From assembly GCA_041649895.1 (NCBI GenBank), contig JBAZMG010000045.1, positions 1-7,954 of the forward strand: a stretch of DNA of 7,954 bases, read 5' to 3'. The position numbers were made by a program, and so were the translations under genes. The number at the start of each line of letters is the position of its first letter. Position 1 is the first letter of the stretch. Below the pieces are notes generated by a model. That model was not told where the DNA came from and did no database searches. It saw only the letters and a list, made by a program, of their open reading frames with translations. The DNA is from STD1-204 sp041649895. Lineage in GTDB: Bacteria; Patescibacteriota; Minisyncoccia; Minisyncoccales; Minisyncoccaceae. Below, one piece after another: positions 1-6,694 of the stretch.

Positions 1-1
1 A

Positions 2-613
2 TTCGACCAGATTTTTCGTTTTCACAACGACAACCAGGCCAATTTCGATCATATAGAAGCACCGGAAAGGGAAACACTATCTCAGCTCCTCAAGGAAAGC
101 ACACCCTACAAAGGGGATCGGATAAGAGAGGGAAAACAGGCAATGGACTGTCTGGCAGAAAAGATCCGTGATCAGATAACCCGGGAAAGACAACTATTGA
201 TTGAAAAGGCGCAGGAGAAAATCAACCAGCTTAAGGTCAGTTATGAGTACCTGGATGCATCCAAGGATATTCAGGACATAGCTGTCCGCCCGTTTGAAGA
301 GATTATCACAAAAGCCGGCAAACAGCCATATATCGGTAACCTGAAGAGCGATCGGAACTACCTGAGCGAACTATATACCAAGCAGTTGAATTACATGGTT
401 GAGAACAAACCCAAACCTCAAACTCCATCCGGCGTCGAAGATCCACCTACCCAACCCACAATAAGGTTCACATCCATTGCCAAGGTGGAAAAAGAGGTCA
501 GGCTCTCCAAATCACAGCTGGAGACCATGGAAGATGTGGAGACCTATATTTCAAAACTGAGAGAAGCAATCGAAAAAAAGATCAAAGAGAACTACCGCAT
601 TACACTGAACTAA
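2..613 (+). CDS. brxC: BREX type 1 protein BrxC, C-terminal part (5' end outside window)
   Basis: The last 203 codons of a gene that enters from the left edge. The frame is open from base 2, so the ATG at 143 is an internal methionine, not the start. The piece is hydrophilic. It has charged, heptad-like helices likely to form coiled coil at about 143-270 (KIRDQITRERQLL, KAQEKINQLKVSYEYL) and again from about 480 to the TAA stop (KVEKEVRLSKSQLETM, YISKLREAIEKKIKENY). A proline-rich linker (KPKPQTPSG, DPPTQPT) lies between them. BrxC proteins are large (about 1,200 residues) ATPases with an N-terminal P-loop. That part is missing here, so the call rests mainly on position directly before pglX, pglZ and brxL, plus the helical C-terminus. 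The stop is 2 bases before pglX, implying co-transcription and probably translational coupling. In type 1 BREX, BrxC is required for defence; its exact biochemical role is unsettled. An unrelated upstream gene is unlikely given this order. Confidence 0.85.
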   Translation, partial: FDQIFRFHNDNQANFDHIEAPERETLSQLLKESTPYKGDRIREGKQAMDCLAEKIRDQITRERQLLIEKAQEKINQLKVSYEYLDASKDIQDIAVRPFEEIITKAGKQPYIGNLKSDRNYLSELYTKQLNYMVENKPKPQTPSGVEDPPTQPTIRFTSIAKVEKEVRLSKSQLETMEDVETYISKLREAIEKKIKENYRITLN

Positions 614-615
614 GA

Positions 616-3600
616 ATGAACACCAATCAACTGAAACGATTCGCACAGGAGGCACGCGTCAAGCTGCTCCAGCAGGTGGGTGCAAAGATGAACTATGTAT
701 TAAATCAAGACACTTCAGAATTGAGAGGTAGAGTTGAAACCCTGCAGAAGCTGAACGAGGAGATCCACCGTCACGGCAAGGAAGCCGTCATCGACAAGGT
801 CGGCTACACCTGGTTCAACCGCCTGGTCGCCCTTCGTTTCATGGATGTCAACGGTTACCAGCCCATCGGCATGTCGGTTGTCTCGCCGGCCACCCCCGAT
901 CATGTAAGCCCACAGATCCTCACCGAAGCCCACTCGGGCAACATCCCCGGAGAGCTGAAAGTGAACAAGACACAGCTTTTTGATATCCTGGATGGTCGCC
1001 AGCCCTCCAACAACCCCGACAACGAGGTCTACCGCATGTTGCTGGTAGCTGCATGCAACCACCTCAGCCACCTCTTTCCCTTCCTTTTCGAGCGGATTGA
1101 AGATTACACCGAGCTGTTGTTGCCCGACGACCTGACCTCACCGTTCAGCATCGTGACCGATGTGGTTAACGGCATGGCTGAAGAAGATTGCCGTGAAGTA
1201 GAGATCATCGGTTGGCTGTATCAGTTCTATATTTCCGAGAAAAAGGATGAGGTGTTCGCATCCAAGAGTGCGGTGAAGAAAGAGGATATCCCTGCTGCCA
1301 CGCAGCTCTTCACGCCTCGCTGGATAGTGGAGTACATGGTGCAGAACACGGTGGGCAAACTATGGTTGCAGAACAGACCCGGTTCCCGTATTAGGGAACA
1401 TATGCCTTACTACATAGAATCATTTTCTGGCAATTCAGAGGATTACCTGAAGCTGGAATCCATTGAAGAGCTCAAGCTCCTGGATCAGGCCTGTGGAAGC
1501 GGACATATCCTGGTGTACGGATTTGAACTGCTTCACAAGATTTACGAGGAAGAGGGATATAGTCCCTCGGAAATACCACAGTTGATCATCGAAAAGAACC
1601 TCTATGGTCTGGAGATTGACGAGCGGGCTGCCCAGCTTGCAGGCTTTGCCCTGATGATGAAAGCCCGGAGCTATCATCGCCGTTTCTTCCGGAAAGAGGT
1701 AAAACCTAATATTACTTGTTTCACCGACCTGATGTTGGGTGTAGATGAGGTTAAAGCAATATTTGATGAGCTACACATCTCAATCCCCAAAAGTCTGGAA
1801 GAAGATCTCGATCTCTGCAGGCAGGCAACCAACCTGGGATCATTGATTCAACCACAAACTCCACTTGAAACGCTTGAAGCCATCCATGACAAACTTACGA
1901 GTGCAATAGAATCATCCGATCTGTTTATCCGGTCAAATATTCAGGAACTGCAGAGAGTTATTTCACAACTTATTCCATTGAGTAAGAACTATCACTGTGT
2001 AGTAGACAATCCACCCTATATGGGAGGAGGAAATATGAACAAGGAGCTCTCCACTTTTGTCAAGAAGAATTACCCAGAGAGCAAGGCTGATTTGATGGCA
2101 TGTTTTATGGAGGCAGGTCTAGCCTCATTGAATCCCAAAGGTTTTCTGGGTATGATCAATCAGCATAGCTGGATGTTTCTGAGCAGCTATGAAAAACTGA
2201 GAGATAAGTTAATTAAGAGCATTCAGTTCGACATACTTTTACATTTAGGTCCGCGTACATTCCCGGAGATTGGTGGAGAAGTAGTTCAGAATGCATCTTT
2301 CACATTTCTAAATGCTAAACCAACTTATAAGGGATCGTACATCCGTTTGGTGGATTATGAAAACTCTGAGTTGAAACGAAATAAAACCCTCGAAGCCATT
2401 CAGAATCCCCAGTGCGGATGGTTCTATACTGCCAACCAAAAAGATTTCGAGAAAATTCCGGGAAGTCCGATTGGGTATTGGGCAAGTGAGAAAACATTTC
2501 ATCTTTTTAGTAATTCTACAAATTTAGAAGACGTAGGACTTGTTAGACAAGGAGTTTCCACATCCGCTAACGAGCGGTTTTTACGAATATGGAGTGAAAA
2601 TAATTTGAATAAAATTGGTTTTGAGATCAATTCAAATGAATCAGCATGTAAATCATTATTTAAATGGTTCCCCTACAATAAAGGTGGTGGTTTTAGAAAG
2701 TGGTATGGTAATCAGGAGTATGTGATTAATTTTGCCGATGACGGAAAAGAAATTAAAATTTTTCAAAGTAAATTAAATCAAGGATGGACTGCACGTTTAA
2801 AAAGTCGAGATTATTATTTTAAAGAAACTATTAGTTGGTCGAAAATAACATCAAGTAAATTTTCTACAAGATATTTTCCTAAAGGATTTATTTTTGATGT
2901 AGCTGGTTGTTGTTATTTTCCAAAAAAAGATACAACAAGTATATTAGGATATTTGAATTCGAATGTTGTATCTAAATTATTAGAATATTTATCTCCAACA
3001 TTAAATTATGAAATTGAACACATTAAAAAGTTACCAAAAATAAATTTCACTAATGTTGATGTTGATATTGTAAAAAATTGTATTCGTTTATCAAAACTTG
3101 ATTGGGATTCCCATGAAAACTCATGGAACTTTCAAATAAATGAATTGATTCGATTAAAAAAAGACATCCTTGAAACAACTTTTGAGGAGTATATATATTA
3201 TTGGGAGGAACAATTTAACCAACTTCGCCAAAACGAAGTCGAGCTCAACCGGCAGTTCATTGAGATTTACGGACTTCAGGATGAGCTGACACCCGATGTG
3301 CCGCTGGAGGAGATCACCATACTACAGGAGGAGACTTCCATTGAGAATGGCGAGCTGGTGTTCCATGCCGATGAGGTGTTTGCCCAGTTTGTAAGCTATG
3401 CCGTAGGTTGCATGTTCGGCCGCTACTCGCTGGACAAGGAAGGTCTGATATTGGCCAACGAGGGAGAGACGCTGCAGGACTACTTGGAGAAGGTGGGCAG
3501 GGGAGAAGAGGAACTGACTTTCGTGCCGGACAGGGACAATATCATCCCGGTATTGGACGACGAGTGGTTCCGTGATGATATCGTGGAGCGGTTCCACACC

Positions 3601-4161
3601 TTCCTGAAAGCGAGCTTTGGTGAACAGAACTTCCGGAAGAACCTGGACTTCGTGGAAGAGTGCCTGGGCAAGGATATCCGCAAATACTTCACCCGGGATT
3701 TCTACAAGGATCACATCAGGCGATACAAGAAGCGCCCCATCTACTGGATGTTCTCCTCACCCAAGGGGTACTTCAATGTACTGGTATACCTGCACCGCTA
3801 CACCCCCGACACCATCAACCGCATCCTGAACTCCTACCTGAAAGAGTACATCGAGAAGCTGAAGATGTACCGCACTCAGCAGGAGCACATCGAGGTGGAG
3901 GGTTCGGTCATTGAACAGAACAAGGCCCGCAAGGAGATCGACCGCATCAACGTGATGCTGGAGGATTGCATGCAGTATGAGACGGAGATCCTCTACCCCC
4001 TGGCAACCGAAAGGATCGCTCTGGACCTGGACGACGGAGTATTGGTGAACTACAACAAGCTGGGAAGTGCCGTAGCCAAGGTAGCGGGATTGAACGACAA
4101 GAAGACCAAAAAGAAAGTACGTGGGTTCGACTGGATTGACGTACAACAGATAAGGGATTAG
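616..4161 (+). CDS. pglX: BREX type 1 adenine-specific DNA methyltransferase PglX (BrxX)
   Basis: A 1181-residue N6-adenine DNA methyltransferase, within the usual 1,150-1,250 range of type 1 PglX. It transfers methyl from S-adenosylmethionine to adenine in a non-palindromic site, marking host DNA, and is also needed for phage restriction. The N-terminal helical region opens MNTNQLKRFAQEARVKLL, typical of the family, which supports the ATG at 616. QLFTPRWIVEYMV at residues 230-242 leads into the Rossmann fold. SAM motif I is DQACGSGH at 290-297, with Q291 where many relatives have proline. Catalytic motif IV is NPPY at 465-468, followed by MGGGNMN. Residues about 626-867 form the putative target-recognition region, including WFPYNKGGGFRKWYGNQ and SWSKITSSKFSTRYFPKG; this DNA is strikingly AT-rich (see the separate entry). 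The conserved C-terminal region resumes at FNQLRQNEVELNRQF and includes IYWMFSSPKGYFNVLVYLHR from residue 1042. The start lies 2 bases after brxC with no clear Shine-Dalgarno, suggesting coupling. No frameshift or truncation is seen. Confidence 0.97.
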   Translation: MNTNQLKRFAQEARVKLLQQVGAKMNYVLNQDTSELRGRVETLQKLNEEIHRHGKEAVIDKVGYTWFNRLVALRFMDVNGYQPIGMSVVSPATPDHVSPQILTEAHSGNIPGELKVNKTQLFDILDGRQPSNNPDNEVYRMLLVAACNHLSHLFPFLFERIEDYTELLLPDDLTSPFSIVTDVVNGMAEEDCREVEIIGWLYQFYISEKKDEVFASKSAVKKEDIPAATQLFTPRWIVEYMVQNTVGKLWLQNRPGSRIREHMPYYIESFSGNSEDYLKLESIEELKLLDQACGSGHILVYGFELLHKIYEEEGYSPSEIPQLIIEKNLYGLEIDERAAQLAGFALMMKARSYHRRFFRKEVKPNITCFTDLMLGVDEVKAIFDELHISIPKSLEEDLDLCRQATNLGSLIQPQTPLETLEAIHDKLTSAIESSDLFIRSNIQELQRVISQLIPLSKNYHCVVDNPPYMGGGNMNKELSTFVKKNYPESKADLMACFMEAGLASLNPKGFLGMINQHSWMFLSSYEKLRDKLIKSIQFDILLHLGPRTFPEIGGEVVQNASFTFLNAKPTYKGSYIRLVDYENSELKRNKTLEAIQNPQCGWFYTANQKDFEKIPGSPIGYWASEKTFHLFSNSTNLEDVGLVRQGVSTSANERFLRIWSENNLNKIGFEINSNESACKSLFKWFPYNKGGGFRKWYGNQEYVINFADDGKEIKIFQSKLNQGWTARLKSRDYYFKETISWSKITSSKFSTRYFPKGFIFDVAGCCYFPKKDTTSILGYLNSNVVSKLLEYLSPTLNYEIEHIKKLPKINFTNVDVDIVKNCIRLSKLDWDSHENSWNFQINELIRLKKDILETTFEEYIYYWEEQFNQLRQNEVELNRQFIEIYGLQDELTPDVPLEEITILQEETSIENGELVFHADEVFAQFVSYAVGCMFGRYSLDKEGLILANEGETLQDYLEKVGRGEEELTFVPDRDNIIPVLDDEWFRDDIVERFHTFLKASFGEQNFRKNLDFVEECLGKDIRKYFTRDFYKDHIRRYKKRPIYWMFSSPKGYFNVLVYLHRYTPDTINRILNSYLKEYIEKLKMYRTQQEHIEVEGSVIEQNKARKEIDRINVMLEDCMQYETEILYPLATERIALDLDDGVLVNYNKLGSAVAKVAGLNDKKTKKKVRGFDWIDVQQIRD
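2490..3215 (+). other. AT-rich mosaic segment encoding the putative PglX target-recognition domain
   Basis: Within pglX the composition changes abruptly. By hand count, bases 2581-3180 contain 157 G or C in 600 (about 26%); every 60-base line in that span is between 18% and 33%. Flanking lines are much higher: 45% at 2401-2460, 52% at 3241-3300, 50% at 3661-3720 and 60% at 781-840. The left edge falls near 2490, inside the codons for IGYWASEKTFHLF, and the right edge near 3215, just before FNQLRQNEVELN. Leucine codon use changes too: TTA occurs about a dozen times inside, while CTG or CTC dominate outside. The reading frame is unbroken, so this is a replaced or divergent coding module, not an insertion. 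It lies downstream of the NPPY motif, where PglX and type IIL/ISP-like enzymes carry their specificity domain. Domain assignment and module exchange are inferences. Confidence 0.8.
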
Positions 4162-4172
4162 GAAAAAGCCAT
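4162..4172 (+). promoter_or_regulatory. pglX-pglZ junction with weak ribosome binding site
   Basis: Eleven bases separate the pglX stop from the pglZ ATG. AGGA at 4160-4163, overlapping the TAG stop of pglX, sits 9 bases before the start and could act as a modest Shine-Dalgarno. It is followed by an A-run (4163-4167) of the kind that often favours initiation in Bacteroidota. Short spacing and no promoter-like sequence imply translation from the shared operon transcript. Confidence 0.4.
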
Positions 4173-6683
4173 ATGAGTAAAATTGAAGAAAGCTTAAGTA
4201 ATTTATTTCAGAAACACCGCATCATACTGTGGTACGATGAGTCCCGATCGTTGATCGAGGAATTTGAAGCCCTGTCCCTGCCGGGAGTGGAAAAAATCAC
4301 CGTTCAGAACAACGAGTTTGAGGTGAAGCACCTTATATACAGGCAAAAGCCGGCATACAGGTTTTTGCTTTACCTTCCTTGCCAAAGGCCGCACAATGAT
4401 GACAACTGGCTGCTGGATGTGGAACTGTCCAACTATCTGTATCATACCGACAAAGAAGCTATGGTGCTGCAGGAGCTTGAACTGCCCATCACCTTGCGAC
4501 AGTGGATCGGCCCGCACCTGGATTTCTTCCGTTCCAATCAAAGAACCTCAAAATTTAAGGAATACATAAAGGCCATTGACACCGAGTCTGTCTTATCCCA
4601 AAAAATGGTCCAGGTTGTATTGGGAGCCACATCGCACGATCTGGAAGAGCTGATAACAAGCTATGCCATTCATTTTGCCAGGGGGAGCTCAGAGACCGTG
4701 GACAAGGAGCTTGACAAATACAACCTTACTGCTTTCTTCTGGCAGGAGGTTGAGACATACTACGCCTATAGCAGTGCAGCCCCAGGCATCTATGATTTTT
4801 TGCTGGATGTCTTCCAAAAAGGATTCAGTTCCACTACCGTGAAAGCCAAGGTGAATCACAATGCCGCCATCCTGCTTTCCAAATGGAAAGACCTCAAATC
4901 CTTTGAAGGGTCCCTGCGAGAGCTTTCCGCCCGTGCTGCCGAGGATCTGAACATAGAACAGGCGATATCATCATTACCTTTGGACGAGCTTGCACTCGAA
5001 GATGTTTTTGAATGTGTAGACCGCCGGATCATTCGGGAACTGGTCCACATGATACTGCACCAGGTTCAGAACACAAGTACCATCGAACAGATCATCAAGG
5101 GAAGGGAAATGACCTTCTGGTGGCCAACATACCGCCCGTTCTACAAAGCCCTGGAATATGCCCTATGGCTGAGCGATGAAGTACAGGAGCAGGGCAAGGT
5201 CACCATTGCCGACTACCGGGAAGGCTTTGCCAAGTATACCTCTTCCTGGTGTATGATAGATCAGTACTACCGTAGGTTCATTGATTATTACCGGCTTATC
5301 AATCAAAATGCAGTCCTGTCACAGCTTTTTGAACGTGTTCACAAGATCTACTCCAACAGCTGGCTACCGCAACTATCACAGGCGTGGCAGCAGGTTACGG
5401 ACAACAGTGGCGAGTGGTACCGGGGCTCTCTAAGTCAGAGCCGATTCTTTGATCGTGATGTGAAAAGCCGTTTTTTGGAGAAATCCATCAAGGTGTTTGT
5501 CGTTATCTCTGACGGGTTTCGTTACGAGTGTGGCCGGGAGCTTAACGATATGCTGAACCAGCAGACCCGCTTTAGCTCCACCCTGAAATACCAGGTCACC
5601 AACCTGCCTTCCTACACCCAGCTGGGAATGGCCTCTTTGCTGCCCCATAAGGAACTTTGTTTTGGGGAAGGCGATACCATTCTGGCTGATGGAAAAAGCA
5701 CCCAGGGACTTCAAAACAGGCTAAAGATTCTGCAGCAACACTCCGGTGTCCGTGCCACAGCCATCCCGGCTGAAAACCTGATGAAAATGAATGCACGAGG
5801 TCCCGAAGCCCAGGAACTTATACAGCAGCACGATTTGGTATATGTTTACCACAACCGCATAGACAAGCTGGGTGACGATAGGACCACCGAAGACAAAGTG
5901 TTTGAAGCCTCCCGCGATGAGATCGAATTTCTGATGGAAGTGCTCAAGAAGATTGCCAACATGAATGGCACGTACATGATCATCACCTCGGATCACGGGT
6001 TTATATACCAGCATGAGGACCTTTTGGAAAGCGATTTTACCGATGCGCAGATCCAGGGAGAGGTGATACACGATAGCCGCCGTTATGTCATTGGAAGAAA
6101 CCTTATCCATAACAAAAATGTGGTACGTTATACGGCCCGGGAACTCAATCTCCAGTCCGACAGGGAGGTACTCCTGCCAAAGGGCATAGCACGTTTGCGC
6201 AAACAAGGTTCAGGGAGCCGTTACGTGCACGGAGGCATGTCTTTGCAGGAAACAGTGGTCCCTGTGCTGTTTGTTGCCAAGCAAAGGGAAGACAAGATCG
6301 CCAGGGTGGAAATTGATATCTTGAACAAAACAAGCAACAAGATCACTACCAACATTCACACAGTACGTTTTTACCAGATGCAGCCGGTAGGGGCACAGTA
6401 TATTGCACGATCGGTGAAAGCCTATTTTGCCATCTTCAGCGAAGAACAGGATCAAAAGCAGGTCATCTCGGATGTCTTTACCTATACTTTTGATCTGACC
6501 AGCGAAAGAACACAGGATAGGGAAGTGCAGAAGAAATTCACCATCTCTTCGGGGGTCCGGCGCAGTACCGGAGTATACCTGGTTCTGGAAGAGAAGGTGG
6601 AAAAAACGAACAAATGGATCACCATTTCCCAATTTCCCTATAACTTGTCTTTGGCAATAGATAACGATTTTGATGAATTTTAA
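4173..6683 (+). CDS. pglZ: BREX type 1 phosphatase-superfamily protein PglZ (BrxZ, type A)
   Basis: An 836-residue PglZ protein of the alkaline phosphatase superfamily, close to the usual 820-870 residues of type 1 PglZ. The N-terminal half (about residues 1-430) is mostly helical with no motif I recognise; it begins IEESLSNLFQKHRIILWYDE, typical of the family. The metal-dependent core starts with VFVVISDGFRYECGREL, whose D447 is the expected first metal ligand. LPSYTQLGMASLLPH follows, with T482 in the usual nucleophile position. TSDHGFIYQHEDL carries D607-H608, a metal-binding DHG motif. The C-terminal part (about 690-836) looks like beta-rich accessory sequence. PglZ is essential for BREX defence and in type 1 systems also for PglX methylation in vivo; its physiological substrate is not firmly known. 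No signal peptide or membrane segment is seen, so it should act in the cytoplasm with PglX. It lies 11 bases after pglX and 11 before brxL. All expected superfamily motifs are intact. Confidence 0.96.
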   Translation: MSKIEESLSNLFQKHRIILWYDESRSLIEEFEALSLPGVEKITVQNNEFEVKHLIYRQKPAYRFLLYLPCQRPHNDDNWLLDVELSNYLYHTDKEAMVLQELELPITLRQWIGPHLDFFRSNQRTSKFKEYIKAIDTESVLSQKMVQVVLGATSHDLEELITSYAIHFARGSSETVDKELDKYNLTAFFWQEVETYYAYSSAAPGIYDFLLDVFQKGFSSTTVKAKVNHNAAILLSKWKDLKSFEGSLRELSARAAEDLNIEQAISSLPLDELALEDVFECVDRRIIRELVHMILHQVQNTSTIEQIIKGREMTFWWPTYRPFYKALEYALWLSDEVQEQGKVTIADYREGFAKYTSSWCMIDQYYRRFIDYYRLINQNAVLSQLFERVHKIYSNSWLPQLSQAWQQVTDNSGEWYRGSLSQSRFFDRDVKSRFLEKSIKVFVVISDGFRYECGRELNDMLNQQTRFSSTLKYQVTNLPSYTQLGMASLLPHKELCFGEGDTILADGKSTQGLQNRLKILQQHSGVRATAIPAENLMKMNARGPEAQELIQQHDLVYVYHNRIDKLGDDRTTEDKVFEASRDEIEFLMEVLKKIANMNGTYMIITSDHGFIYQHEDLLESDFTDAQIQGEVIHDSRRYVIGRNLIHNKNVVRYTARELNLQSDREVLLPKGIARLRKQGSGSRYVHGGMSLQETVVPVLFVAKQREDKIARVEIDILNKTSNKITTNIHTVRFYQMQPVGAQYIARSVKAYFAIFSEEQDQKQVISDVFTYTFDLTSERTQDREVQKKFTISSGVRRSTGVYLVLEEKVEKTNKWITISQFPYNLSLAIDNDFDEF

Positions 6684-6694
6684 TATAAGGCCGT
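6684..6694 (+). promoter_or_regulatory. pglZ-brxL junction with weak AAGG element
   Basis: The gap is again exactly 11 bases. AAGG at 6687-6690 lies only 4 bases before the ATG, closer than a standard Shine-Dalgarno, so its role is doubtful. Aligned without gaps, 7 of 11 positions match the preceding junction, including GCC at the same offset. No promoter or terminator fits in this space, so brxL should be read from the upstream transcript. Confidence 0.3.

Noticed and set aside
143..613. A stand-alone 156-residue gene starting at the ATG at 143.
   Set aside because: The same frame is open without a stop from base 2 and the upstream residues continue the same hydrophilic, helical protein. 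The position directly before pglX is that of brxC, so this is an internal methionine.
2490..3215. An insertion sequence or separate foreign gene inside pglX, suggested by the AT-rich block.
   Set aside because: The pglX frame is continuous, the protein in this block keeps PglX-like segments (KWFPYNKGGGFRKWYG, FPKGFIFDVAG), and I see no terminal inverted repeats or transposase. Module exchange explains it better.
616..4161. A type IIG/IIL restriction-modification enzyme instead of PglX.
   Set aside because: No N-terminal PD-(D/E)xK nuclease motif is evident, and the neighbours pglZ and brxL are specific to BREX.
5721..6206. Long open frame of 161 codons on the minus strand, and similar ones at 3322-3714 and 3757-4146.
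   Set aside because: They lie wholly inside pglZ or pglX, whose frames have conserved motifs. The minus-strand translations show no recognisable domain and arise from codon bias of the sense genes.
4173..6683. Type 2 BREX (Pgl) or another PglZ-containing system.
   Set aside because: No pglW kinase or brxD-like gene is next to it. The pglX-pglZ-brxL order with closely spaced genes is that of type 1.
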